From Candidatus Altimarinota bacterium (GTDB lineage: Bacteria; Patescibacteriota; Gracilibacteria; JAHISY01), in the NCBI GenBank assembly GCA_021735425.1, contig JAIPGZ010000003.1, positions 1-64,000 on the forward strand: a stretch of DNA of 64,000 nucleotides. The letters are read 5' to 3'. Positions 52,770-62,143 of the stretch are shown piece after piece. The position numbers and the translations under genes were made by a program. Below the pieces are notes generated by a model, which made no database searches, was not told the origin of the DNA, and saw only the letters and a list, made by a program, of their open reading frames with translations. Every line of letters starts with the position of its first letter. Positions within the stretch are counted from its first letter, which is position 1.

Positions 52770-53447
52770 TTATTTTCCGAAGGTTCTCTGTTGCTTGTGA
52801 AACCAGCTAAGTGCCTCGACGAGTTCTTTTTTACCAAATTCTGGCCACATCTTTTCTGTGAAGTAGAGCTCTGCATAGGCGAGTTGCCAAAGCAGAAAAT
52901 TCGAAATTCTTCGTTTCCCGCCAGTTCGAATCAAAAGATCGGGATTGGGTTGGTTCTCCGAAAATAAAAATTTTGCGAAATTTTTCTCTGTCGCACGTTG
53001 TCCTGATTTCACAAAAAAATTTGCGGCACGGACAATCTCAGCGCGGCTACCGTAACCAACGGCGAGATTGAAAACGAGGTTATGATGTTGCTGAGTTTTT
53101 GCCACCAAATTTCGTAAGGCTTTTTTAGTTGAATTGGGAAAATTTCGCAGTTCGCCAAAAATATTTACCCGAATTTCATTCTCTAAGAAAATTGCGTCGT
53201 CTGCTGCGAATTTCTCAATTAGCCGAAAAAGATTTCGCAGCTCGTTTGCGGTTCTTTCCTGCAAATTCTCCGTCGAAAGTGCATAGGCGGTGAGGTGGGA
53301 AATCCCGTTTGCGACGAAAATCGGCAAAAGTTTCCGTAAGTTCTCGACTCCGCGGCGGTGACCAAAGGCAACAGGAAGGTGGTTTTTTTTTGCCCAGCGG
53401 CGATTACCGTCTAAAATTATCGCGAGATGAAAATCTTTTTTCTTCAA
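52770..53447 (-). CDS. uppS: Isoprenyl transferase (undecaprenyl diphosphate synthase)
   Basis: The 225-residue cis-prenyltransferase has the catalytic AIILDGNRRWAKK, GHRRGVENL, TAYALSTENLQER and the C-terminal DLLIRTGGKRRISNFLLWQLAYAELYFTEKMWPEF. It makes the lipid carrier for peptidoglycan and surface glycans. It starts with TTG, 8 nt after the gyrA stop. Confidence 0.94.
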   Translation of the reverse strand: MKKKDFHLAIILDGNRRWAKKNHLPVAFGHRRGVENLRKLLPIFVANGISHLTAYALSTENLQERTANELRNLFRLIEKFAADDAIFLENEIRVNIFGELRNFPNSTKKALRNLVAKTQQHHNLVFNLAVGYGSRAEIVRAANFFVKSGQRATEKNFAKFLFSENQPNPDLLIRTGGKRRISNFLLWQLAYAELYFTEKMWPEFGKKELVEALSWFHKQQRTFGK

Positions 53448-53455
53448 AAAAGAAT

Positions 53456-56311
53456 TTATTTCTTCCGCTTTTTCAGTGCAGTCTTCCCCTTTTTGTCGTC
53501 CGCTTTTTTCTTAGAATCATTTTTCTTCTCTTTCTTTTGTGCCGCGACATCTTTTTTAGCAACTTTAACAAGTTTGGCTAAATCTGCTTTTACCGCAGAT
53601 TTTTCTGCTTGTAGCATTGCCTCCTCGGGAGTCGGTAGTTGCTTTTTGGTTACCTTAGCTGGTTTAGAATTGTCCTTTTTTAGATTGCCGTTCAAAATTT
53701 TGTCCACTTCACTCGAGACTTCCGCCATCGCAATCTGAATTGCTTCGGGCATTTTTTCCAAAAGCGAAACTGACGCGACGGAATCATTCTTCATGCGCAT
53801 TAAAATTACGCCTTGTGTCGCGCGACCGCGTGTCGGGATACTTTTCACATCCATCCGGATGGTCTGTCCACGCTTCGAGATTAGCAGCAAATCGGCGTCG
53901 AGATCCGGCTGCAAAACTTTCGCGCCGACGACCTTTCCGGTTTTGGCGGTGACATTCACTGTCTTTACGCCACCAGCTCCGCGATGAGTGGCACGGTATT
54001 CTGAAATTAAAGTCGCTTTCCCTAAACCTTTTTCACAAACAGTCAGCAACCTTTCTTTGCTTGGATCTTTCACAATATCCATCTCGACGACTCGATCGTT
54101 TGCTCCGAGCTTAATTCCTCTAACGCCTGCGGCCGAGCGACCCATTGCGCGCACATCTTTTTCTCTGAAGCGGCAACATTTCCCGTCGTAAGAAATAATC
54201 ACAATCTCGCTTTCTCCGCTGGTGCCTTTGACCCATTTTAGTTCGTCGCCGCTGTTTAATTTAATCGCAATCAAACCGCTCTTTCTTACGTTCGCAAAAT
54301 CTTCCATCGCGGTTTTTTTCACAGTTCCGAGTTTCGTGCAGAAAAAGAGAAAGTTTTTCGCGGCCTCACCTTCCTCGCGGAGGATTCTCATGGCGGTAAT
54401 ATATTCGCCATTTTGTGTTTGAATGAGGTTCGCAATCGCCGTTCCTTTCGCTTGTCGTGTCGCTTGCGGAATCTCATAAACTGGTAAGCGGAAAACTCGA
54501 CCGGTATTCGTGAAGAACATTACATCGTCGTGATTCTTGGCGTGGCGGATGATGCTGACTTCGTCCTCTTCTTTCGTAGTCAATCCGATGACGCCCTTGC
54601 CGCCACGTTTCTGCGCCCTGAAAGAGTTCGGTGCGACTCGCTTCAGATAATTCTCGGTGGTGAGCATGATAATCATTTCCTCGTTCGGAATCGTGTCCTT
54701 GGCGCTAAATTCTCCAATTCCGCGTGCCAAAACCTTCGTTCTACGCTCGTCGGTGTATTTTTCCTTTATTTCAGCAAGCTCACCTTTGATTACCCCCATC
54801 AGTTTCGTTTTGCTGGCGAGCAGGCTTTCCAAATATTTAATCAATTTATATTTTTCTTTCAACTCGTCCTCGATTTTCTCTCGTTCCAATCCAGCGAGCG
54901 CTTGCAGCCGCATTTCCAAAATCGCTTTGGCCTGTGCTTCGGAAAGTTTAAATTGCTTCATTAATGCCGCGTGGGCGTCTTCTCGAGTCTTACTTTTACG
55001 AATTGTCGAAATAACTTTGTCGATGTTGTCCAGCGCGAGTTTCAATCCCTCCAAAATGTGGGCGCGATCTTGCGCGACTCGCAAATCATATTTTGTCCTC
55101 CGAGTGACGACCTCGATGCGGTGCCCGACGAATTCCTCCAAAATTTGTTTCAAAGTCAAAAGATGGGGCTGCAAACCGCGATCGGTCAGGGCAATCATAT
55201 TGACATTGAAATTGCCCTGCAGTTCAGTCAGCTTATAAAGCTGATTCAAAATCTTGTTCGGATAGGAATCTTTTTTTAACTCAATCACGACGCGAATACC
55301 GACACGGGTCGATTCGTCCCGGATGTCGGTGATGCCAACCAACTTCTTATTCTTCACTAAATCGGCAATTTTGATTACAAGATTAGCTTTGTTTACCTGA
55401 TAGGGGATTTCCGTGATAATAATATTCGGCTTGCCGGCGCGGCCTTCCTCAATTTTTGCGACACCGCGGCAGGGGATGCTGCCTTTGCCGGTCGAATAAG
55501 CTTCAAAAACTGCTTTTTTGTTGTAAATAATTCCCCCTGTCGGGAAGTCCGGACCTTTGATAAATTCCATCAAATCATTGATTTCACAGTCAGGATTGTC
55601 GATAAGGTGAATCGTGCCGTCAATTAATTCACCCAAATTGTGCGGTGGGATATTTGTCGCCATTCCGACGGCGATTCCGACCGTCCCATTCAAAAGCAAA
55701 ACTGGTAGGCGTGTCGGTAAAACAGATGGTTCTTTTCGGCTGGCATCATAATTATCTCTCCAGTCGATAGTTTCTTTGTCGATGTCGGCAAGCAACTCCT
55801 CCGTAATTTTCTGCATTTTGGCTTCGGTGTATCGATAAGCTGCTGCCGAGTCTCCGTCGATTGAGCCGAAGTTGCCTTGTCCGTTGACGAGCTGGTAGCG
55901 CATCGCAAAATCTTGAGCCATTCGAACCATCGCACCGTAAACTGAGGCGTCGCCGTGCGGGTGGTATTTTCCCAAAACTTCACCGACGACATTCGCCGAC
56001 TTTTTAAATTTTGCGCCAGCGCGCAGTCCCATCTCGTGCATTACAAAAAGAATCCTTCGGTGCACCGGTTTTAGTCCGTCGCGGACATCTGGCAAGGCGC
56101 GCGAAACAATTACGCTCATCGCATATTCGAGGTAGCTCTTTTGCATTTCATCTACTACCTCGCGAGTCGGCGCACCGTCGTCAGGAGCTTTGACGGAATC
56201 TTCCGCTGGGGTCTCTTCCACATCCTCCGTCGAATCATCTTCCAGGTTTTCAGAATCGTCGGCAGGGATTTCCTCCTCATTTTCTTCCGGAATGGTGTTT
56301 TCTTCAGCCAA
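53456..56311 (-). CDS. gyrA: DNA gyrase subunit A
   Basis: The 951-residue protein has the catalytic Tyr161 in [26 protein letters not shown], and the GyrA box as QKRGGKG in the C-terminal propeller, which favours gyrase over topoisomerase IV. Two features are odd: a 48-residue acidic N-terminal extension ([19 protein letters not shown]) and a Lys/Ala-rich C-terminal tail (about 110 residues, ending ALKKRKK). At the positions equivalent to E. coli Ser83 and Asp87 it has Ala122 and Gly126. It starts with TTG at 56311. gyrB is not nearby. Confidence 0.97.
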   Translation of the reverse strand: MAEENTIPEENEEEIPADDSENLEDDSTEDVEETPAEDSVKAPDDGAPTREVVDEMQKSYLEYAMSVIVSRALPDVRDGLKPVHRRILFVMHEMGLRAGAKFKKSANVVGEVLGKYHPHGDASVYGAMVRMAQDFAMRYQLVNGQGNFGSIDGDSAAAYRYTEAKMQKITEELLADIDKETIDWRDNYDASRKEPSVLPTRLPVLLLNGTVGIAVGMATNIPPHNLGELIDGTIHLIDNPDCEINDLMEFIKGPDFPTGGIIYNKKAVFEAYSTGKGSIPCRGVAKIEEGRAGKPNIIITEIPYQVNKANLVIKIADLVKNKKLVGITDIRDESTRVGIRVVIELKKDSYPNKILNQLYKLTELQGNFNVNMIALTDRGLQPHLLTLKQILEEFVGHRIEVVTRRTKYDLRVAQDRAHILEGLKLALDNIDKVISTIRKSKTREDAHAALMKQFKLSEAQAKAILEMRLQALAGLEREKIEDELKEKYKLIKYLESLLASKTKLMGVIKGELAEIKEKYTDERRTKVLARGIGEFSAKDTIPNEEMIIMLTTENYLKRVAPNSFRAQKRGGKGVIGLTTKEEDEVSIIRHAKNHDDVMFFTNTGRVFRLPVYEIPQATRQAKGTAIANLIQTQNGEYITAMRILREEGEAAKNFLFFCTKLGTVKKTAMEDFANVRKSGLIAIKLNSGDELKWVKGTSGESEIVIISYDGKCCRFREKDVRAMGRSAAGVRGIKLGANDRVVEMDIVKDPSKERLLTVCEKGLGKATLISEYRATHRGAGGVKTVNVTAKTGKVVGAKVLQPDLDADLLLISKRGQTIRMDVKSIPTRGRATQGVILMRMKNDSVASVSLLEKMPEAIQIAMAEVSSEVDKILNGNLKKDNSKPAKVTKKQLPTPEEAMLQAEKSAVKADLAKLVKVAKKDVAAQKKEKKNDSKKKADDKKGKTALKKRKK

Positions 56312-56396
56312 GTTTAAAAAGTTTTAAAATAATAATTTCGCTGATTTTACAGCATAAAAGCTTACAAAAGAAGTAGTTTGCGAGATAATTCTAAAA

Positions 56397-56660
56397 CTAT
56401 TTCCGCAAACCGAGTTTCGCGACTAGCTCGTCGTAAACTTTCCGTTTTTTCATTTTGAGATAATTCAAAAGTTTCCTCCGTTTCCCAACTAACATCAAAA
56501 GTCCGCGGCGTGAGTGCTCGTCCTTTTTGTGAGTTTTGAGGTGCTCAGTGAGCTGACTGATGCGACCGGTGATGATGGCGACCTGTACTTCTGGACTGCC
56601 GGTGTCTTTCGCGTGTCTGCCATGATCAGCGAACGCCGCTTTTTTGGCTTCTCTTTTCAT
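56397..56660 (-). CDS. rpsO: 30S ribosomal protein S15
   Basis: From ATG 56660 the protein has 87 residues, the usual length: [51 protein letters not shown]. An upstream in-frame start (56708) would add 16 residues not found in S15. It binds the central domain of 16S rRNA. Confidence 0.95.
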   Translation of the reverse strand: MKREAKKAAFADHGRHAKDTGSPEVQVAIITGRISQLTEHLKTHKKDEHSRRGLLMLVGKRRKLLNYLKMKKRKVYDELVAKLGLRK

Positions 56661-56796
56661 TTTAAGGGGGTTAAGGAGCAACTTGCGTACCGATAATCGA
56701 ATACCCAAGAAGCCTAAAGTGTGGGGATTTTAAGGTAGTTGTTCTTAATTTTCAATTTTCAATTTACAATTTTCAAATAATTCTAAAATTTTGAAT

Positions 56797-58479
56797 TTAA
56801 TAACTTCCTAGTTCGACCACGCTTACTATTTTCTTCAGTTTTTTTAAGGTCTGCGAGAGCTTGGTGTTTTTTTCACACTCTGTGAAAAAGAAAAATTCGC
56901 CCTGTTTTTTCTCGGTCGGGATGCTTTCGAGGCGAGACAAATTAATGCGCGCTTCTGCAAAAATCTGTAAAGCGGCAAAGAGTTGGCCAGATTTATTCTC
57001 TCGGAAAAAGAAAGCGAGCGCTGTTTTCCTTGTTTTTTCTTTCGACGGAAAATTTTTACTAATCGCGACGAAGCGAGTTTTATTTTCTTTTGAATCTTCG
57101 ATGTTTTTTGCCAGAATTTCAGACTTGTTTTCTGCGAATTCTGCGGAGGTAATCGCGGCAGAGTTTCGTGTCGTGCGGGCGAGTACGAGTGCGCGACCAG
57201 CGTTTTCGACTGCGATGATCTCAGCGTGTGGCAGATTCCGTGCCAAAAATTTCGCTGATTGAGCCGCGGCTTGGGGATGCGCGAAAACTTTCTCGATTTT
57301 TGAAATTTTCGCTTCGCATGAAATCAACGCATGTTCGATTTTTCGCTCGAATTCAGCAAAAATTTGGACATTCCCTTTTGCCTCAAAAAGATTCAGAAGT
57401 GTCTCGCGGACGAGTCCGACGCTCGAATTTTCAATCGGTACAATTCCAAATTTTGCCCGATTTTTCGCGACTGCTGCAAAAATTTCGCTGTTTGTCGTGA
57501 GGTTCGCGAGCGGATTTTTCAATTTCCGGCGCGCCAAAAATTCCGTCGCGGCGAGCTCGGTTTGCGTGTTTTTGCCCAAAATCGCAATCGAGTTTTTTGC
57601 AAAAGTTTTCGTCTTAATTTCTTTCAAATTTGTTTTGACAACTAAATTTTCAAAAATGCGACTGCTTTCTTGCGCGGCGAAATCACTCCACTTGCCGAAG
57701 AACTTGCCAGCTTGGTTGAAGCTTTTTAATAAAATTTTCCTCTCGTCTCCAGCGACATCACAGGCGAGATTGGCGAGTATTTCAGCTAATTCCACCACGG
57801 TTTTTTTCGCCCGCGGATTCAACAACTGGATGTCGGTGTACATTTCTAAATTTTGAGCGAGCATCCTGCCACTTGTCAGTAATAAAAGCTGAGTCGATGG
57901 TGAGGCTATTCCAAATAGTTTTTGCGGAGCTATTTTTTTCTTTTTTAATAATAAGGCAAAAGCAAGAGAGAGGAGATGGGCGGAGGCTTGATGGATGGCG
58001 GCTAATTCATCGTGCTGCTTGACTGAAACTTCGTGAATTTGCAGGCCGAAACTTTCGAGCTGTCCTCGTAAAATTTGCCATAATTTCCCGCCTCGAATTT
58101 TGCAGGCAAAAATATTTTTACCTCGTAAATTCGCGATTTCGCCAAACATGGGATGTAATCCGACAACCTCCGATTTCGCCTTTTCCATGATTTCAAGCGG
58201 TTGGATTTTGACACTCGTAAAATCAACGAGCAGCTGATTTTTGCGCATTTTTGGGACGACTTCCGCTAGAACTTTTTCCGTTGATTTCAAAAAGACCGAG
58301 ACAATGACGATGTCCGATTTGCGGATTAAGTCCTCAGCTGTCAGAACTTTTTTGCCATCTGGTTTTCTCCCTGAAATCAAAACTTTAATCCCGGCGGCTT
58401 CGAAATTCTGCTGAAAAATTTTTCCCAAAATACCGCGTCCTCCGACGATTCCAATCGTGATTTTTTTCGAGTCTTGCAC
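56797..58479 (-). CDS. Fused prephenate dehydrogenase and prephenate dehydratase
   Basis: The 560-residue fusion has a TyrA domain (residues 1-275: VGGRGILGKIF NAD motif, DFTSVK, VVGLHPMFGE). It is followed by a PheA dehydratase domain (about 298-475: FGIVPIENSSVGLV, KTRFVAI with the catalytic Thr) and a C-terminal ACT domain (LFAALQIFAEARINLSRLESIPT) for feedback by phenylalanine. It would give both hydroxyphenylpyruvate and phenylpyruvate from prephenate. No chorismate mutase domain is visible. The start is GTG at 58479 with a TAAAAT box 6 nt upstream. Confidence 0.88.
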   Translation of the reverse strand: MQDSKKITIGIVGGRGILGKIFQQNFEAAGIKVLISGRKPDGKKVLTAEDLIRKSDIVIVSVFLKSTEKVLAEVVPKMRKNQLLVDFTSVKIQPLEIMEKAKSEVVGLHPMFGEIANLRGKNIFACKIRGGKLWQILRGQLESFGLQIHEVSVKQHDELAAIHQASAHLLSLAFALLLKKKKIAPQKLFGIASPSTQLLLLTSGRMLAQNLEMYTDIQLLNPRAKKTVVELAEILANLACDVAGDERKILLKSFNQAGKFFGKWSDFAAQESSRIFENLVVKTNLKEIKTKTFAKNSIAILGKNTQTELAATEFLARRKLKNPLANLTTNSEIFAAVAKNRAKFGIVPIENSSVGLVRETLLNLFEAKGNVQIFAEFERKIEHALISCEAKISKIEKVFAHPQAAAQSAKFLARNLPHAEIIAVENAGRALVLARTTRNSAAITSAEFAENKSEILAKNIEDSKENKTRFVAISKNFPSKEKTRKTALAFFFRENKSGQLFAALQIFAEARINLSRLESIPTEKKQGEFFFFTECEKNTKLSQTLKKLKKIVSVVELGSY

Positions 58480-58485
58480 TCCTCG

Positions 58486-58491
58486 ATTTTA
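58486..58491 (-). promoter_or_regulatory. -10 box of the TyrA-PheA gene, overlapping the rsmE stop
   Basis: The minus strand reads GGGTAAAAT ending 6 nt before the GTG at 58479. The TAA of the box is the rsmE stop codon. Confidence 0.55.
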
Positions 58492-59202
58492 CCCGAAAAA
58501 AATGGCGCTCGCGATTGCGACGCCGGCTGTTTCAGTTCGCAAAATTCTCCGCCCGAGTGAAAAAGTTTGTGCTCTAAATTTCCGTGCTGTCATGATTTCT
58601 TTTTCACTGAAGCCGCCCTCCGGACCGACAAAAATATTCGTCGTCGCGACTTCCTGAATTTCCGAAAAAAATTTCGCCAGTAGTGGCTCGGTTGAAAAAC
58701 TGTCGGCAATTAAATTCAATCCCGCCGGCGGCTCATCCCAGATTTTCCCGAATTTCACTGGCTCAGCGAGTGTCGGAATCTTTCCGCGTTCAGACTGTTC
58801 CGCTGCCTCGGTCAAAATCTTCGCGAGCCGTTCCGGATTGCGTAATTTGCGCGTCTCGCTGCGCTCACAAATTATTGGCCAAAAGCCGGAGACACCAACT
58901 TCTGTCGCGTGTTGCAAAATTTCTTCAAACTTCGTAGTTGAATTCGGCAAGGCCTGGAAAAGGTTGATTTTCAAATTCGGTTCAGCGAGATTTTCGCGTT
59001 TTTCTAAAATCTTCAAACTGATTTCTTGTCGCGAAATCTTCAAAATTTCCGCCGGAAATTCAAAGCCGGAGTTATCAAGCAAGATTATTTTTTCACCGAC
59101 CTTCGCTCGCAAAACTTTGCGAATTTGAAAAACGGTGGCGGGATTCCGCAAAACGAAGTTTTCATCGAGGATTGAATTCGGAGGAATGAAAAAACGGTTC
59201 AA
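58489..59202 (-). CDS. rsmE: 16S rRNA (uracil-1498-N3)-methyltransferase
   Basis: The 237-residue SPOUT methyltransferase has an N-terminal PUA-like domain (RFFIPPNSI, FQIRKVLRAKVGEKIIL) and knot motifs NIFVGPEGGFSEKEI and FSLGRRILRTETAGVAI. It methylates U1498 of 16S rRNA. The start is TTG. Confidence 0.93.
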   Translation of the reverse strand: MNRFFIPPNSILDENFVLRNPATVFQIRKVLRAKVGEKIILLDNSGFEFPAEILKISRQEISLKILEKRENLAEPNLKINLFQALPNSTTKFEEILQHATEVGVSGFWPIICERSETRKLRNPERLAKILTEAAEQSERGKIPTLAEPVKFGKIWDEPPAGLNLIADSFSTEPLLAKFFSEIQEVATTNIFVGPEGGFSEKEIMTARKFRAQTFSLGRRILRTETAGVAIASAIFFG

Positions 59203-59291
59203 AACAGGGTTTAGGTTTTAGGGAATAGGGGATAGGAAAATTTTCAATTTACTAATTTACGAATTTTCAAATAAATTACAAAATCCAAATA

Positions 59292-59501
59292 TCAATTCAA
59301 ATTTAGAATCGTGATTCCGAGATTGATTGCCGTCAGACCGACAATCGTTGCCGTCAGCCAAAAAATTCTCCGCGAATTTTGATCGCTCGCCGCGACGAAA
59401 CGGCGCATCATTTCGGCGTGTGCGGCTTCCGTAAATTGCCGCGATTCGTTTTCCGCCAATTTTGCGACGATTTCCGACGAACTTAAATTTTGAATTTCCA
59501 T
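59292..59501 (-). CDS. Small single-pass membrane protein, unknown
   Basis: The 69-residue protein has a polar helical N-terminal half (SSSEIVAKLAENESRQFTEAAHAEMMRRF) and one C-terminal helix (IFWLTATIVGLTAINLGITIL). The ATG shares its A with the TAA of the aminotransferase gene, so it is translated with it. No family recognised. Confidence 0.65.
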   Translation of the reverse strand: MEIQNLSSSEIVAKLAENESRQFTEAAHAEMMRRFVAASDQNSRRIFWLTATIVGLTAINLGITILNLN

Positions 59502-60676
59502 TAAATTTTCAAATTATTCCGAATCCGGTCTGCTGCCTCACGAACTTGCTCGACGGTCGGCACTAAAGCGAAACGGACGAAACCTTCGCCGGGGTTCAAT
59601 CCTTCCGCTGTCTCATCCGAAATCCAACTGCCCGGTGTTGCGACGACTGCGATTTCTGGTGCCAGTAATTTTTTTGCGAAATCTTCTGAAGACATTCCGT
59701 CTGGTACTTTTTGCCAAACATAAAAAGTCGCTTCGGACTGGGCTTTCTCCAGGCCGACTGCTTCGAGCGCTGAAATCAAAATATCTCTTTTCTCCCGATA
59801 TTCCTCGATTGAATCTGTGACGTGTTTTTCATCAGCGAAAGCTGCGATGGCGGCTGCTTGCAAAAAATTGGGTGTGCCGGAATCTATGTTCGTTTTCACT
59901 TTTTTAAACGCGTCCACAATCTCCGAATCGCCGACGACGAATCCGACGCGGTAGCCAGTCATTCGACTTCTTTTTGAAAGCGAGTGAAATTCCACTACAT
60001 TTTTTCGCGCGAACTGCAAAATGGATTTCGGTTTCGCGTCAAAATAAATTTCAGAATAAGCCAAATCACTTGCCAAAATTATTTCGTTTGTCTCGCAAAA
60101 TTTAACCGCTTTTTCAAAAAACTCGTCCGGTGCATTTCGTCCGGTCGGGGAGTTGGGATAATTCAACCATAAAATTTTTGCTCGTTTCGCAATCTCCGCC
60201 GGAATTTTCTCAAGGTCAGGCAAAAAATTATTCTCTGGTAAAAGCGGTAAGAAATAAGGTTCTCCGCCCGCAAATTCTGTCCCGCGGGCGTAAGGTGGGT
60301 AGCCGGGAGTCGGGATTAAAACAACATCGCCGGCATCGATGAAAGCGAGAGGGAAATTAAAAACAGCCTCTTTGCCACCGATTGAAGAAGTAACCTCTGT
60401 TGCGGGGTTGAGCCTGATTTCGAATCTTTTTTCAAACCAGGCTGCGATTGTCTCGCGAAAATCTTCGCTGCCGATGTAGCTCGGATAGCCTGCTGCGGCG
60501 AAATCGTCGATTGCCTTTTTTGTCGCCTCTCGGATAAATTTTGGTGTCGGGTCGACTGGGTCGCCGACACCAAAGTCGATTGGTTCGACACCCTTTTCTC
60601 TCAGGCTCTCGACGATTCCCTCTAGCTCGGCGAAGGGATAAGGTGAGAGGTTGGCGATTCTTTGGGAAAGTTTCAT
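59501..60676 (-). CDS. Class I/II aminotransferase (LL-diaminopimelate aminotransferase-like)
   Basis: From ATG 60676 the protein has 391 residues: IDFGVGDPVDPTPKFI, YPSYIGSEDFRETIAAWF, SSIGGKEAVF, NYPNSPTG, ASDLAYSEIYFDAKP and the PLP lysine in SLSKRSRMTGYRVGF. The pattern fits the DapL/AlaT branch of fold-type I enzymes, so lysine/diaminopimelate synthesis is plausible, but substrate cannot be fixed by eye. Upstream in-frame codons from 60715 fall in a repeat-like intergenic sequence and are unlikely to be coding. Confidence 0.85.
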   Translation of the reverse strand: MKLSQRIANLSPYPFAELEGIVESLREKGVEPIDFGVGDPVDPTPKFIREATKKAIDDFAAAGYPSYIGSEDFRETIAAWFEKRFEIRLNPATEVTSSIGGKEAVFNFPLAFIDAGDVVLIPTPGYPPYARGTEFAGGEPYFLPLLPENNFLPDLEKIPAEIAKRAKILWLNYPNSPTGRNAPDEFFEKAVKFCETNEIILASDLAYSEIYFDAKPKSILQFARKNVVEFHSLSKRSRMTGYRVGFVVGDSEIVDAFKKVKTNIDSGTPNFLQAAAIAAFADEKHVTDSIEEYREKRDILISALEAVGLEKAQSEATFYVWQKVPDGMSSEDFAKKLLAPEIAVVATPGSWISDETAEGLNPGEGFVRFALVPTVEQVREAADRIRNNLKI

Positions 60677-60806
60677 AGGGAAAGTATAAAGGATGGAGCA
60701 TGAAACATGAAACACAGAGCAGGAAAAATCCTAAATTCCTTTCCTTTTTCTGTCTGTATCACCTTCCTCAAACATTTCAAAACGACCACCTTCATTCGTC
60801 TTTGGC

Positions 60807-60825
60807 TACGGTGGGCTTCGCCCAA
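60807..60825 (+). repeat. 19-bp direct repeat, copy 1
   Basis: TACGGTGGGCTTCGCCCAA, itself containing the palindrome GGGCTTCGCCC, recurs exactly at 61130-61148. Confidence 0.85.
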
Positions 60826-60895
60826 ACTCCACTTCCGAGCTACTTTCGCTGCGCGAGGCTCCTGAAACGAAAATTTTCGTTCCCTACAATTCTCA

Positions 60896-60921
60896 CTACT
60901 TTTTTGGCAGCAAAAAAGTAG
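60896..60921. terminator. Perfect hairpin with T/A tracts
   Basis: CTACTTTTTT (60896-60905) pairs with AAAAAAGTAG (60912-60921) around GGCAGC. It could terminate weakly in either direction, or be a remnant of a mobile repeat. Confidence 0.45.
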
Positions 60922-61129
60922 ATCAAAAAACTGCCCGACAATCTCAAAAATTCGGCGACTTTGTCGTTCTCTCGCTAAAAATTCAAAACTCCCCCCGCTG
61001 CGGCGGGACTCAAACATTGAATTTTCTTAACGCTCACTCACGAGTCGTCGCCCCAATTTTTTCGAAGGTCGGGGATTTCTTTTAATCTTGAACCACAAAC
61101 GGTTTCGAAATGGGTCACGCACCTTCCGT

Positions 61130-61148
61130 TACGGTGGGCTTCGCCCAA
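61130..61148 (+). repeat. 19-bp direct repeat, copy 2
   Basis: Exact copy of 60807-60825, 323 bp away in the same orientation. Confidence 0.85.
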
Positions 61149-61244
61149 CCTTCGCCAAGGCTATGGCGGACTCCGCAAAAATTTCACAATGTCGAGTAAC
61201 CTTTTTAAATTTTCTAACAGCGATTTTTGGCATTAAGCCAAAAT

Positions 61245-62138
61245 TTATTTAAACAAACTTTCAAGTGCGTTGACTAAAATGACGGCAATTTCGGCACGAT
61301 TCACTGGATTGGCTGGGCGGAAGGATCCGTCGGGGTAGCCATTCACGAAACTGAGACAATTCGCCTGATCGACAAACTCAGTGAACCAGGCGTCGTGGGG
61401 GACATCGGTAAATCCGGAGGGGAGGCAGACTGTCTCTTCGACTCTTCGGTCGACTAAATCCTGAAAAGCAATCAGCGCCATTTTGACTGCCTCGGCTCGA
61501 TTCACCGGCATAGTGGGGCGGAAAACTCTTCCTTTCCCGCAATCTGTCGAGGGGTAGCCGGACAACCAGCCGTGATTAAACATAAACTCTATCGCTGGTG
61601 CGAAATCATCTTCGGCGGCGATGTCGCAAAAATTAGTTTTCTCAACCGGCTCTGGTAGAAATCCGGCAACCTTCACTCCCAAAACGGCGAGCTCGCCACG
61701 CGTCAGATTTTCGCTTGGGAAAAATTTCCCCCGCTCGCTCGTGCCGAGAGTTTGAGTCTCGTAAAGTTCGCGCACCGCCGGCTCAAACCAGGCGTATTCC
61801 GGTACGTCCTCGTAAACTTGATGGGCGGATTCTAAGCGCCAAACGGGGGCGAGCTGAAATTCGAAAATATCATTGCTGCTTTCTGCGATGGCCGAAGTAC
61901 CAACATAGTCATCTTTCCTCACCCGAATGACATCACCTTCTGCTGCTCCCAAAATCTGGAACTCGCCATTCAAATTGGTGTGCGAATGAAATTCTCCATT
62001 TAGCCAAACTTCAGCTCGGACTAGTTTTTCGTCCGACGCGCTCGAAAGAACACTTCCAGAAGTTGCAATCGTCCCGGCAAAAGCCGTCGAGACAAAAATC
62101 GAAACCGAAACGAAAAGAAGGAGTGCTCGAAATTTCAT
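61245..62138 (-). CDS. Secreted SLH protein with carboxypeptidase-regulatory-like domain
   Basis: The 297-residue protein starts with a signal peptide (RALLLFVSVSIFVSTAFA) and a short beta domain of the carboxypeptidase regulatory type (SGSVLSSASDEKLVRAEVWL, NLNGEFQILGAAEGD). Three SLH repeats fill the rest (LTRGELAVLGVKVAGF; PVNRAEAVKMALIAF; GYPDGSFRPANPVNRAEIAVILVNAL). It is probably anchored to the cell-wall polymer. It starts 5 nt after the YtxH-like gene. Confidence 0.85.
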   Translation of the reverse strand: MKFRALLLFVSVSIFVSTAFAGTIATSGSVLSSASDEKLVRAEVWLNGEFHSHTNLNGEFQILGAAEGDVIRVRKDDYVGTSAIAESSNDIFEFQLAPVWRLESAHQVYEDVPEYAWFEPAVRELYETQTLGTSERGKFFPSENLTRGELAVLGVKVAGFLPEPVEKTNFCDIAAEDDFAPAIEFMFNHGWLSGYPSTDCGKGRVFRPTMPVNRAEAVKMALIAFQDLVDRRVEETVCLPSGFTDVPHDAWFTEFVDQANCLSFVNGYPDGSFRPANPVNRAEIAVILVNALESLFK

Positions 62139-62143
62139 CGTAA

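Larger units (their letters stand above)
60677..61244. other. Intergenic region of 568 bases with repeats and hairpins
   Basis: No credible gene is visible. The segment holds a 19-bp exact direct repeat (60807-60825 and 61130-61148), a perfect 10-bp-stem hairpin at 60896-60921, a CCGC/GCGG hairpin near 60993-61007 and a TTGGC/GCCAA hairpin near 61225-61240. The open frame on the minus strand across 60673-61017 encodes a low-quality Arg/Ser-rich peptide. Confidence 0.6.

Noticed and set aside
56661-56708. Longer S15 start
   Set aside because: It adds 16 residues absent from S15 proteins; ATG 56660 gives normal length.
60673-61017. Minus-strand open frame of 114 codons
   Set aside because: Arg/Ser-rich, no domain, crosses repeats and hairpins, and overlaps the aminotransferase start region.
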